A stretch of DNA of 61,183 nt from positions 1-61,183 of the forward strand of contig JALOAI010000028.1 in the NCBI GenBank assembly GCA_023228945.1, written 5' to 3'. The notes under the pieces are model-generated. The model had not been told where the DNA came from. It searched no databases and saw only the letters and a list, made by a program, of their open reading frames with translations. The position numbers were made by a program, and so were the translations under genes. The stretch comes from Pigmentiphaga sp. (lineage in GTDB: Bacteria; Pseudomonadota; Gammaproteobacteria; Burkholderiales; Burkholderiaceae_B). Below, one piece after another: positions 25,194 through 32,967 of the stretch (positions are counted from its first letter, which is position 1; each line of letters begins with the position of its first letter).

Positions 25194-25212
25194 TTATTCT
25201 TAAATGGAATAA
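25194..25212. promoter_or_regulatory. TTATTC-N7-GAATAA dyad upstream of sbp
   Basis: A perfect 6-base inverted repeat with a 7-base centre lies about 92 bases upstream of the sbp start, inside the most AT-rich stretch of the region (25150-25212). It has the spacing of a LysR-type (CysB-like) recognition site. The nearby LysR gene at 25287 reads away from it, so either that protein or a CysB encoded elsewhere could bind. Confidence 0.5.
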
Positions 25213-25286
25213 GGGTGTGGCGTTCAGCGCGCATGAGGCATTCCGGATGGCTTCCGCATCGCGTCGTGAAGGACGGGGCGGGCCTT

Positions 25287-26297
25287 TCAGGAGAGCGTGC
25301 CTTCTTCGGCGTGGCTACCCCCGGATTGGTGCGAGCGCAGCGCGGCTTCGCGGCGCGGCTGAAGATGGGCCGCCGCCGCGCGCAGTTGATCGAGGAAGGT
25401 CGCAACGGCTGGCGAATGCGGCCGGTTGGCGCGGGTGATCAAGGCTACCGGCCCATAAATGCTCGATAAAGGAACCGGCAGCCGGCGTACCAGACCGTGG
25501 CCCGCGAACTGCCGCACCACGTCGGCCGGCATCACGGAGAGCATGGTGTTTTGCTGCAGCAAGGCCAGATTGGTGAGCAGCGAGGCGCATTCCAGGGCGT
25601 TCTGCGGCCTGGTGCCGGTGACCTCCATGAATGTCCACTCGAAGAGCTGGCGCAGTGGCGTCGTGGAGTGGGGCAGGATCCAGCGCAGGCCGGCGGTGTC
25701 GGACAAGCTCACCGTGTCTTGTCGAAGCAGGGGGTGGCCGGGCCCGCAGACCACCACGAATTCGTCTTCATACAGGATCTCGAGATCGACGTCGTCCAGG
25801 GCCGCGCCGCCCATGATGCGGCCGAGCACGAAATCGAGATCGCCGCGCTTGAGCGCTGCCAGCAGCATTTCGTGGGTGCCTTCCTTGAGCGCCACCCGCA
25901 CCTTGGGGTGGCGCTCGAGCATGGTGCCCAGGGCCAGGGGCAGCACTTCCGAAACGGTGGACGTCATGATGCCGGCGGTGATGCTGCCGGAGGCGCCTTC
26001 CGACAGGGCGTGGAGTTCCGCGCCCACGGCATCGAGTTCGGCGAGCAGGCCGTTGGCGAACCGGATCATGGCCTCGCCATAGTGCGTGGGGGCCATGCCG
26101 CGGCGCGAGCGCTCGAACAACTGAACGCCGGCCGCGGCTTCGAGGTCTTGCAACAGTTTGGTGGCGGCCGGCTGGGTCATGCCCAGGCGGGACGCGGAGC
26201 GACGCAGGTTGCCGGTTTCGCCCAGGGCGTTCAGCAGCAGCAGCTGCCGCATCTTGAGACGGCTGCGCAAGGTTTGCAGCGGCAGGGTGCCGGACAT
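25287..26297 (-). CDS. LysR family transcriptional regulator
   Basis: A 336-residue LysR regulator. The N-terminal helix-turn-helix is MRQLLLLNALGETGNLRRSASRLGMTQPAATKLLQDLE, followed by the linker helix and a periplasmic-binding-like effector domain (from about residue 105; GSITAGIMTSTVSEVLP, then FVLGRIMGG and VVCGPGHPLL). It resembles the GbpR/CbnR-like groups controlling catabolic operons and is not CysB, whose N-terminus differs. It is divergent from the HCCA-isomerase-like/sulfatase operon with a 149-base spacer that contains a GGTTTGAT/ATCAAACC inverted repeat, so that operon is its probable target. Confidence 0.92.
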   Translation of the reverse strand: MSGTLPLQTLRSRLKMRQLLLLNALGETGNLRRSASRLGMTQPAATKLLQDLEAAAGVQLFERSRRGMAPTHYGEAMIRFANGLLAELDAVGAELHALSEGASGSITAGIMTSTVSEVLPLALGTMLERHPKVRVALKEGTHEMLLAALKRGDLDFVLGRIMGGAALDDVDLEILYEDEFVVVCGPGHPLLRQDTVSLSDTAGLRWILPHSTTPLRQLFEWTFMEVTGTRPQNALECASLLTNLALLQQNTMLSVMPADVVRQFAGHGLVRRLPVPLSSIYGPVALITRANRPHSPAVATFLDQLRAAAAHLQPRREAALRSHQSGGSHAEEGTLS

Positions 26298-26309
26298 GGG
26301 CTGTCTCCG

Positions 26310-26346
26310 GGTTTGATGGGGTTGATACTAAAAAAGGGATCAAACC
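26310..26346. promoter_or_regulatory. Probable LysR operator in divergent spacer
   Basis: A perfect 8-base inverted repeat GGTTTGAT (26310-26317) and ATCAAACC (26339-26346) lies 13 bases upstream of the lysR start, and a second TTGAT (26322-26326) shares the right arm. The AT-rich centre and T-N11-A-like geometry suit autoregulation by the LysR protein and activation of the divergent operon. Confidence 0.6.
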
Positions 26347-26446
26347 ATACAAAACATTGATTTTACGGTAATCATCGTTCTCCTTAGACTTGCAGGCAAG
26401 TCCCGGCACGTCTCGAACCGCCGGGCCAACTCAGGAGACAACGGAG

Positions 26447-27154
26447 ATGGAGACGCAACCTACGTACGATCTGTACTGGTCGTTTCGCAGTCCATACAGC
26501 TATCTGGCCTTGCCGCGAGTACAGGCGCTGGCGGCGAAAAAAAACATTCATTGCCAGGTACGTATCGTGTATCCGCTGGCCGTACGTTACCCCGAGCATT
26601 TTCGCCGGCAACGCGAGAACCCCCAGGCTCGGCCATATTTCCTGGCCGATTGTGAACGGGTGGCGGATTTTCTCGGCATGCCGTTCCGGCGCCCCGTGCC
26701 CGATCCGATCGTGCAGGATCCCGTCACGCTGGAGGTGGCCAAGGAACAGCCCCATATCTTCGGTCTGAGCCGGATGGGCATCGCCGCCGGCCGACGGGGC
26801 CGGGCGCTGCCCTTTATCACCGAAGTGAGCCGGGTGCTGTGGGACGGCAGCGTGGATGGCTGGAACGAGGGCGACCACCTGGCGCAGGCGGCCCGCCGCG
26901 CCGGGCTGGACCTGGCGGAATTGCGGCAGGCGGTGGCGGAGGATCCCGAAGGCCATGATGCCGAGATCCAGGCCAACCAGCAGGCCCAGCATGCCGCCGG
27001 ACACTGGGGCGTACCGCTATTCGTGTACGGCGGCCAGCCGTTCTTCGGCCAGGATCGTTTCGATCATCTCGTGTGGCACATCGAACGAGATCTCGGCGCC
27101 GGCCGGCCGGATCCCGGCGCGAAGGCGGTTCCCGCCCGGGAGCCCGCGGGCTGA
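26447..27154 (+). CDS. DsbA-family 2-hydroxychromene-2-carboxylate isomerase-like protein
   Basis: A 235-residue protein of the DsbA-like kappa-GST/HCCA isomerase family. The signature YWSFRSPYSYLALPRVQAL contains the conserved Ser-Pro-Tyr-Ser where the Ser contacts glutathione. The C-terminal GVPLFVYGGQPFFGQDRFDHLVWHI is also typical. NahD-type members isomerise 2-hydroxychromene-2-carboxylate in naphthalene breakdown using glutathione, but many homologues have unknown substrates. A CAGGAG site 10 bases upstream supports METQP as the start rather than an ATG-like codon 57 bases earlier. It is the first gene of the LysR-controlled operon; the sulfatase follows after about 120 bases. Confidence 0.87.
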   Translation: METQPTYDLYWSFRSPYSYLALPRVQALAAKKNIHCQVRIVYPLAVRYPEHFRRQRENPQARPYFLADCERVADFLGMPFRRPVPDPIVQDPVTLEVAKEQPHIFGLSRMGIAAGRRGRALPFITEVSRVLWDGSVDGWNEGDHLAQAARRAGLDLAELRQAVAEDPEGHDAEIQANQQAQHAAGHWGVPLFVYGGQPFFGQDRFDHLVWHIERDLGAGRPDPGAKAVPAREPAG

Positions 27155-27275
27155 TCGCCCGCCACGAGCAAATTTGCGATCCGCCCACCGAGGCGCGGCG
27201 TCTCCAGGGCCCCGGCCGCCCGCCGGCTTCGGATGGGCGGTGCCCACATCCTTCATCACCCACGAGGCTACGCTC

Positions 27276-28865
27276 ATGCAGCCCAATTTCGTCTTCATCA
27301 TCACCGACCAGCACCGCGCGGATCATCTGGGCTGCTACGGCAACGAGATCGTTCGCACGCCCCACATCGATTCGATCGCGGCCGCCGGCTGGCGGGCCAA
27401 CCGTTTCTACGTCGCCAACCCGGCCTGCATGCCCAACCGGGCCACGCTGATGACGGGGCGCATGCCGTCCGTCCATCGCGTGCGGGCCAATGGAATCCCG
27501 CTGCCGGCCTCGGCCAATACCTTCGTCGAGCTCTTGCGGCGGGGCGGCTATCGCACCGCTTCCTGCGGCAAGATCCATCTCCAGCCCATGACCGCCGAAG
27601 GGCCGATCTTCCGGGGCAGCGCCGCCGATGGCCTGCGGCCGCCGCCCGATCTGGCTGAGGCCTGGCAGGCCGACGCGCCGCCGGATTTCTATGAGCAGGA
27701 GCGTATTCATCGCTGGCAGAGCGACGAATCGCACGATCTGCGACTTCCCTACTATGGCTTCGAAGAGGTGCACCTGACCATGATGCACGCCGACGGCGCC
27801 CATGGACACTACGGCAGATGGCTGGAGGCGAATCATCCGGGCTCGAACCTGCTCCTGGGACCGGAGCATGCCGGCGACGCCGGAACGATTACGGCCTTGC
27901 AGGCCTGGCGCACCGCGGTGCCGGAGGCGCTGTACTCCACCAGCTATATCGGCGATCGGGCCTGCGACTTCCTGCGGCGGCACCACGCCGAGGCGCAGGC
28001 GCAGCCGTTCTTCCTGCAGGTATCGTTCAACGACCCCCACCACCCCTTTACGCCCCCTGGCAAATATTGGGACATGTACGATCCCGAGGCCATCCCGCTG
28101 CCGGCCTCGTTCGCTCCTCCGGCCGAGGGCGCGCCGCCACCGCTGCGCTATCTGCTGGCGGAACGCGACCAGGGTCGGTCGGACCGTGATTCGTGGCTGC
28201 CGCAGGCGGTGGGCGAAAAGGACGTGCGCGAGGCGATCGCCCTGACCTATGGCTCGATCACCATGATCGACGACGCCGTCGGCCGCGTGCTGGCCACGCT
28301 GGGCGAGCTGGGCCTGCGCGAGAACACCGTGGTGATCTTCACCAGCGACCATGGCGACTTCATGGGCGATCACCAGCTCATGTTCAAAGGCCCCATGCAC
28401 TACGACGGACTGATCCGCGTACCCTTCATCTGGAGCGATCCCGCCCGCGACGACCGCGGCCGCGCGGTGGAGACGCTGGGCGGCACGCTGGACATCGCCC
28501 GCACCGTTCTGGCCCGCGCCGGCATGGCGCCATTCAATGGCATGCAGGGCCGCGACCTGCTCGCCCCGGATGACGGCCGGCCGCCGCGCGAAGCGATGCT
28601 GGTGGAGGAGGACAACCAGCGGAGCTTCCTGGGCTTCGACCGGCCGGTGCGGCTGCGCACGCTGGTGACCCCTCGCTGGCGCCTGTCGGTGTATCGCGGC
28701 GTCGATTGGGGCGAGCTGTACGACCTTGACAACGATCCGCGGGAAAGACACAACCTGTGGGACGTCCCCGAGCTGCGGGAAACTCGCGGCGAACTGTTGT
28801 GGCAGCTGGTGCAGACCATGGAGGAACTGGCCGACGACAGTCCTCTGCCCAGGGCCCGCGCCTAG
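27276..28865 (+). CDS. Sulfatase (type I, formylglycine-dependent)
   Basis: A 529-residue sulfatase of the alkaline-phosphatase superfamily. The FGly motif is Cys51 in ACMPNRATLMTGR (C-x-P-x-R), which requires oxidation by a formylglycine-generating enzyme encoded elsewhere. The metal ligands include FIITDQHRADH at the N-terminus and FTSDHGDFMGDH (about residues 355-366). No signal peptide is present, so it appears cytoplasmic, as for choline-sulfatase and phosphonate monoester hydrolase relatives. Its neighbours (Bug protein, aldehyde dehydrogenase, LigI-like lactonase) suggest that it removes sulfate from an aromatic or small organic sulfate ester. The adjacent sulfate uptake genes are on the opposite strand and not part of this operon. 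Confidence 0.9.
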   Translation: MQPNFVFIITDQHRADHLGCYGNEIVRTPHIDSIAAAGWRANRFYVANPACMPNRATLMTGRMPSVHRVRANGIPLPASANTFVELLRRGGYRTASCGKIHLQPMTAEGPIFRGSAADGLRPPPDLAEAWQADAPPDFYEQERIHRWQSDESHDLRLPYYGFEEVHLTMMHADGAHGHYGRWLEANHPGSNLLLGPEHAGDAGTITALQAWRTAVPEALYSTSYIGDRACDFLRRHHAEAQAQPFFLQVSFNDPHHPFTPPGKYWDMYDPEAIPLPASFAPPAEGAPPPLRYLLAERDQGRSDRDSWLPQAVGEKDVREAIALTYGSITMIDDAVGRVLATLGELGLRENTVVIFTSDHGDFMGDHQLMFKGPMHYDGLIRVPFIWSDPARDDRGRAVETLGGTLDIARTVLARAGMAPFNGMQGRDLLAPDDGRPPREAMLVEEDNQRSFLGFDRPVRLRTLVTPRWRLSVYRGVDWGELYDLDNDPRERHNLWDVPELRETRGELLWQLVQTMEELADDSPLPRARA

Positions 28866-28933
28866 GCACGGGCAAGGCGGCGCTCGATGCGCCGCGAGGT
28901 TATCCAAGCCGAAGTCCAAAAGGGAGACATATC

Positions 28934-29911
28934 ATGAACCGGATTTCCACCACCTTGCTTTTTCCCGCGCTTTGCCTGGCCTGGCTGGCGCCCGCCACCG
29001 CCCAGCCGGCGGCCTACCCATCGCAGCCGGTCACCATGCTGGTGTCGTTTCCACCGGGCGGAGCCACCGACCTGGTGGCGCGCGCCATGGCCCAGGAGAT
29101 GGGCAAAGACCTCGGCCAGAGCGTGATCGTCGTGAATCGCGCCGGCGCCGGCGGTGCCGTGGGTACGGCGGCCATCGCCAATGCCGCCCCGGATGGCTAC
29201 ACCATCGGACTGATTTCGGTTGCGGCCCTGACCATCGTGCCGCACATGCAAACGGTGTCGTACGGCTTTGACGACTTCGACTTCATTTGCCGCGCCTACG
29301 ATATGCCGGTGTTCGTCCTGGTGGCTCCCGGCTCGCGATTCGGCACGCTGGACGAACTGCTGGCCTACGCGCGAGACAATCCGGGGCAGCTGAACTACGC
29401 CACGGTGGGCCCGGGCTCCCTGCCCAATATGGCGGCGCTGGACCTTGCGCGGGCCGCCGGAGTCGAGATGAACCACGTACCGTACAAAGGCGAGGCGCCC
29501 GCGGTCACCGACTTGCTGGGCGGTCACGTCGATGTTTATCTCGGCACCAATGCCGCCGCCACCCGCTACGGGCTTACCCGGCTGGCGGTTGCCGCCGACC
29601 AGAGGGTCGCGGGTTCCGACGATGCGCCAACCCTGACCGAGGCGGGCTATCCGGTGGTGTGGTCCATCATCGGCGGCATCCTGGCGCCCAAATCCCTGGA
29701 GCCAGCGCAGCGCGAGCGCCTGCAGGCGGCATGCGAACGAGCCTCGGCGTCGTCGGCCTACCAGGCGGCGCTGGCCAATCTGAATGTCAGGCCCTTATAC
29801 GCCGATGGCAAGGCTTTCGGTGGCCAGCTCGCCGCCGAATCCGAGCTCAATCGCAGCCTGCTCGCCTCGGCGGGCCTGCTGGCGGACGCCGCCGCGGCGA
29901 CACCGCGTTGA
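28934..29911 (+). CDS. Bug family (TctC-type) periplasmic binding protein 3
   Basis: A 325-residue Bug receptor with a signal peptide (MNRISTTLLFPALCLAWL to ATAQ), then SQPVTMLVSFPPGGATDLVAR, VNRAGAGGAVGTAAIA, APDGYTIGLI, NHVPYKGEAPAVTDLLGGHVD and ILAPKSLEPAQRERLQ. The unusual alpha-helical C-terminus is normal for the family. An AGGGAGA ribosome binding site precedes the ATG. It lies in the LysR-controlled operon between the sulfatase and the aldehyde dehydrogenase and probably binds that operon's substrate. Its TGA stop is the first base of a truncated family A repeat. Confidence 0.9.
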   Translation: MNRISTTLLFPALCLAWLAPATAQPAAYPSQPVTMLVSFPPGGATDLVARAMAQEMGKDLGQSVIVVNRAGAGGAVGTAAIANAAPDGYTIGLISVAALTIVPHMQTVSYGFDDFDFICRAYDMPVFVLVAPGSRFGTLDELLAYARDNPGQLNYATVGPGSLPNMAALDLARAAGVEMNHVPYKGEAPAVTDLLGGHVDVYLGTNAAATRYGLTRLAVAADQRVAGSDDAPTLTEAGYPVVWSIIGGILAPKSLEPAQRERLQAACERASASSAYQAALANLNVRPLYADGKAFGGQLAAESELNRSLLASAGLLADAAAATPR

Positions 29912-29970
29912 CCACGCGCCAAAACGACGTTTCGACGTAGGCAAAGCGCAAACCCCGCCCACTCATCCCC
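29909..29970 (+). repeat. Family A element, truncated/rearranged copy A5
   Basis: The Bug 3 stop codon begins TGACCACGCGCC, exactly the 5' end of family A. It is interrupted by about 21 unrelated bases, and the match resumes as CAAAGCGCAAACCCCG at 29941-29956. The downstream hairpins are missing. It lies in the short gap before the aldehyde dehydrogenase gene and is not translated. Confidence 0.55.
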
Positions 29971-30008
29971 AAACCGCCGCTTGCCGCGGCATGCCGTAAG
30001 GAACTGTC

Positions 30009-31481
30009 ATGAATTCCCCCGAACGTTTGTCGGATGCTTTGGCCGCGTTCTCCGACCTGAGGTTGTATATCGATGGCCAGTGGACGTCGGGCGCCACTGG
30101 CGTGAACGAGCCTGTGGTCAACCCCGCCGACGGCCGCACCCTGGGGCGGTTGCCCCATGCGGCTACGGCCGACCTCGATCGCGCCCTGGGCGCGGCGGCG
30201 CGCACCTTTCCGGCGTGGTCGATGGTGCCCGCGGCCGAGCGCCGGCGCATCCTGCTGGAGGCCAGCCGCCTCTTGCGCGAGCGCAGCGCGCGCCTGGCGC
30301 TGATCCTGACGCTGGAGCAAGGCAAGCCGCTGGCCGAGGCGCAGGCCGAGGTTGGCGCGGCGATCGAAGTCTTCGAGTGGTATGCCGAAGAAACGCGCCG
30401 TCTCTATGGGCGCACCATACCCCCGCGCGCCATCGGCGTGTCGCAAGTGGTGGAACATTATCCGGTGGGTCCGGTCGCGGCGTTCACGCCTTGGAACTTT
30501 CCCGCCCTGACACCGGCCCGCAAAATAGCGGGAGCCCTGGCGGCCGGGTGCACGCTGGTGATCAAGCCGGCGGAAGAAACGCCAGCCACGGCGATCGAGC
30601 TGGCGCGCGCCTGCGCCGATGCGGGCGTGCCGCCCGGTGTCCTCAATGTCGTGTTCGGCGTGCCGCAGGAGGTCTCGGACTTCCTGCTGCGCAGCCCCGT
30701 GATCCGCAAAATGACGTTCACCGGCTCGATCCCGGTGGGCCGGCACCTGGCTCGCCTGGCTGCCGAACATGGACTCAAACGCTGTACGCTGGAACTGGGC
30801 GGCCATGCGCCGGTGCTGGTATGCGACGATGCCGATGTGGAGCTGGCCGCGCGAACCTGCGCCGCGGGGCGCTTTCGCAATGCGGGCCAGGTATGCGTCG
30901 CACCTTCGCGCTTTTATGTGCAGGCCGGCGTGTACGACGATTTCGCGGTGGCCATGAGCCGGGCCGCGGCCGGCCTGCGGGTGGGCGACGGCCTGGATCC
31001 GCAAACCACCATGGGGCCGCTGGCCAATGCCCGCCGCCTCGAAGCCGTGCAGCGCTATGTGGAAGATGCGCAGGCCAGTGGAGGAGAGGTGCGCACGGGC
31101 GGCGGCCGCCCGGATGGCGCCGGATATTTCTTCGAGCCCACCGTGGTAACCGGGCTGCGCGACAGCGCCCTGGCGATGCGCGAAGAAACCTTCGGCCCGG
31201 TGGCGCCGCTGGTGAAATTCGACACCATCGACGAGGCGGTGGCGCGGGCCAACAGCCTGTCCTTTGGCCTTGCCGCCTACGGCTTTACCCGCTCGGCGCT
31301 TACCGCCGCGCACCTGAGCCGGCATCTGTCGGCCGGCATGGTCGGCATCAACCATCTCGCGGTGTCGCTTGCCGAGGCGCCCTTTGGCGGCGTTCACGAA
31401 AGCGGCTACGGCTCCGAGGGCGGCAGCGAGGGCCTGCAAGCTTACCTGGCGCCGAAGTTCATCTCGCATCTCTTGTCGTAG
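30009..31481 (+). CDS. NAD(P)-dependent aldehyde dehydrogenase (succinate-semialdehyde type)
   Basis: A 490-residue ALDH. The cofactor-binding PWNFPALTPARKIAGALAAGC and IKPAEETPATA, the FTGSIPVGRHL turn, the catalytic Glu in LELGGHAP, the active-site Cys in FRNAGQVCVAPSRF and EETFGPVAPL are all in place. The length and the EQGKPLAEA motif fit the succinate-semialdehyde/lactaldehyde class. It oxidises an aldehyde intermediate of the pathway to the acid. It follows Bug 3 by about 100 bases, across a broken family A repeat, and precedes the muconolactone-isomerase-like gene by 24 bases. Confidence 0.93.
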   Translation: MNSPERLSDALAAFSDLRLYIDGQWTSGATGVNEPVVNPADGRTLGRLPHAATADLDRALGAAARTFPAWSMVPAAERRRILLEASRLLRERSARLALILTLEQGKPLAEAQAEVGAAIEVFEWYAEETRRLYGRTIPPRAIGVSQVVEHYPVGPVAAFTPWNFPALTPARKIAGALAAGCTLVIKPAEETPATAIELARACADAGVPPGVLNVVFGVPQEVSDFLLRSPVIRKMTFTGSIPVGRHLARLAAEHGLKRCTLELGGHAPVLVCDDADVELAARTCAAGRFRNAGQVCVAPSRFYVQAGVYDDFAVAMSRAAAGLRVGDGLDPQTTMGPLANARRLEAVQRYVEDAQASGGEVRTGGGRPDGAGYFFEPTVVTGLRDSALAMREETFGPVAPLVKFDTIDEAVARANSLSFGLAAYGFTRSALTAAHLSRHLSAGMVGINHLAVSLAEAPFGGVHESGYGSEGGSEGLQAYLAPKFISHLLS

Positions 31482-31505
31482 CGACCGCCAGTATTGGAGA
31501 AGCCC

Positions 31506-31799
31506 ATGTTGTATCTGGTGAGCAGCTCACCACATCCCGCCAACGACGAAGGCCTGTCCGAGCGGCAGCGAAAATTCTGGGATTGGATGGCCCGGCTGGA
31601 AGCCGAGGGCCGGGTACTGCACGGTTGGCGCCGAATGGGGCGGGGGGCGGTGGTTATCTTCGACGTGCCGGACCACGGCGCCTTGCATGACTTATTGCGG
31701 CAATGGGCGCACCTCATTCCAGCCGCGTTCGACGCGCAGCCGCTGCTGGCGCGCCCGGGCGCGGCCGGAGATCCCCCCAATACGAGCCCACGGCGATGA
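31506..31799 (+). CDS. Muconolactone delta-isomerase-like small protein
   Basis: A 97-residue alpha/beta protein: LYLVSSSPHPANDEGLSERQRKFWDWMARLEAEGRVLHGWRR, then GAVVIFDVPDHGALHDLLRQW. The LVS-strand, helix, GGR-type turn and DVPD-helix pattern matches the muconolactone isomerase (MIase-like ferredoxin-fold) family. These form oligomers and isomerise lactones in the beta-ketoadipate pathway, though many relatives are uncharacterised. A GGAG site is 6 bases upstream of the ATG; a TTG four codons earlier is unlikely. Its stop overlaps the start of the LigI-like lactonase (ATGA), and the two gene functions (lactone isomerisation, lactone hydrolysis) fit together. Confidence 0.75.
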   Translation: MLYLVSSSPHPANDEGLSERQRKFWDWMARLEAEGRVLHGWRRMGRGAVVIFDVPDHGALHDLLRQWAHLIPAAFDAQPLLARPGAAGDPPNTSPRR

Positions 31800-32893
31800 C
31801 CACGCGCCGACGCGCAGCTCCCGTTCCCTGGAACGGGAGCCAGCAAGGTCAGCCTTCCACGGAGCCGAAGGCTCCCCCGAATGGTGGCGGAGAAGGTCCG
31901 GCCGGACGGGCGGACGTCTTCACCACGCGCCGACGCGCAGCTCCCGTTCCCTGGAACGGGAGCCAGCAAGGCCTACCGTCCGTGGAGCCGACCACGTTCG
32001 ACTTGCCGCCGGGGGCTTGTGATTGCCATGCCCACGTCATCGCGAAGAACGCAATCGACTACCCCCTGGTGGCAGACCGCAGCTACACGCCCGAGCCCGC
32101 CCCCGAGGCGCGCTATCTCGCCATGCTCGACGCCCTGGGCATGGCCCGAGGCGTACTGGTGCAAATCAGCGTGTACGGCACCGATAACCGCTATTTGCTA
32201 AAGGTGTTGCGCCGCCATCCCGAGCGCTTGCGCGGCGTCGCCGTGGCCGATCGCGGCGTGTCGGCGCACGAACTGCGGAGCATGCACGACGCGGGCGTGC
32301 GCGGGTTACGCATCAACACCGCCTTTGGCGGAGGAGTTCCGTTGTCCGACCTCGAGGCGCTGGCCGAGCGGGTGGCGCCAATGGGCTGGCACGTGCAACT
32401 ACTGATCGATGGCCGTCGGTTTCCGGCGTTATTGCCGCGGCTGCGGCGCCTGGAAGGGCGCTTCGTGGTCGATCATATGGGCCATCTGCCGGCGTGCCCG
32501 GGCGTGTCCAGCCCCGCTTTCCAGGCATTGCTGGAACTGGTGGCCGAACGGGATTGGTGGGTCAAACTATCGGCGCCTTATCGCCTGGCGGCCCCACAAG
32601 CCGAAGACGGGCCGCCAGAGGGAGTATCCGGCCTCGCGGAATCGCCATCTGTCTTTCCGGGTCAACCGGCATATCCTGGCGTGACGGCGATGGCGCAGGC
32701 CTTGGTGGCGCACGCGCCCCAGCGGCTGGTCTGGGGTAGCGATTGGCCGCATGTCGCCACGGCGGGCTTGCCTGATACCGGCCGGTTGCGCAATCTTTTG
32801 CCAGACTGGATACCCGACGCGGCGCAGCGCCGGCGCGTTCTGGTAGACAATCCTGCGCGCCTGTACGATTTTCCCGGTCGGCCAGTGGCGTAA
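31796..32893 (+). CDS. Amidohydrolase (2-pyrone-4,6-dicarboxylate lactonase/LigI-like) with repeat-encoded N-terminus
   Basis: A 365-residue TIM-barrel metal-dependent hydrolase. The family core starts at about residue 66 (TFDLPPGACDCHAHVI, with the H-x-H metal pair) and continues with RYLAMLDALGMARGVLVQ, GLRINTAFGG, VVDHMGH and the C-terminal WGSDWPH with the catalytic Asp. LigI hydrolyses 2-pyrone-4,6-dicarboxylate; the true substrate here is unknown. The preceding 65 residues come from family A repeat sequence, with an identical 17-residue stretch (TTRRRAAPVPWNGSQQG) appearing twice 41 codons apart. A further 25 residues or so around 265-290 (AEDGPPEGVSG...) also look inserted and carry a 10-base inverted repeat. 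The gene starts within the stop codon of the previous one. Confidence 0.85.
   Translation: MTTRRRAAPVPWNGSQQGQPSTEPKAPPNGGGEGPAGRADVFTTRRRAAPVPWNGSQQGLPSVEPTTFDLPPGACDCHAHVIAKNAIDYPLVADRSYTPEPAPEARYLAMLDALGMARGVLVQISVYGTDNRYLLKVLRRHPERLRGVAVADRGVSAHELRSMHDAGVRGLRINTAFGGGVPLSDLEALAERVAPMGWHVQLLIDGRRFPALLPRLRRLEGRFVVDHMGHLPACPGVSSPAFQALLELVAERDWWVKLSAPYRLAAPQAEDGPPEGVSGLAESPSVFPGQPAYPGVTAMAQALVAHAPQRLVWGSDWPHVATAGLPDTGRLRNLLPDWIPDAAQRRRVLVDNPARLYDFPGRPVA
31797..31976 (+). repeat. Family A palindromic element, composite copy A3 (translated)
   Basis: It begins on the upstream TGA stop (TGACCACGCGCC). The first module carries an 11-base perfect stem, GCTCCCGTTCC with GGAACGGGAGC (31817-31840), then GGAGCC/GGCTCC around GAA (31861-31875), then a weakened CCGGCC-type hairpin (31897-31914, one mismatch). 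The first module then repeats from 31922, with its hairpin at 31941-31962, exactly 123 bases (41 codons) after the first. All of it is open in the frame of the lactonase gene. Confidence 0.8.
32585..32670 (+). repeat. Possible palindromic insertion inside the LigI-like gene
   Basis: A perfect 10-base inverted repeat, CTGGCGGCCC (32585-32594) and GGGCCGCCAG (32609-32618), opens a segment of about 25 codons that I would not expect in the LigI-like family, between APYRLA and the segment resuming at AYPGVTAMAQALV. It does not match families A or B. The insertion call rests on my memory of the family, not an alignment. Confidence 0.4.
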
Positions 32894-32905
32894 TCCGGCC
32901 CTGCC

Positions 32906-32935
32906 TTGGGGCGGCCGCATCGGCATCGCTATAAT
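32906..32935 (+). promoter_or_regulatory. Sigma70-like promoter for the CobW-like gene
   Basis: A perfect TATAAT lies at 32930-32935, with TTGGGG at 32906-32911 as a weak -35 (18-base spacer). Transcription would begin about 25 bases before the ATG at 32968, suggesting that the CobW-like gene is separately expressed from the catabolic operon. Confidence 0.45.
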
Positions 32936-32967
32936 CCGAGGCAGCGCCAGATCCTCCATACCCAGCC

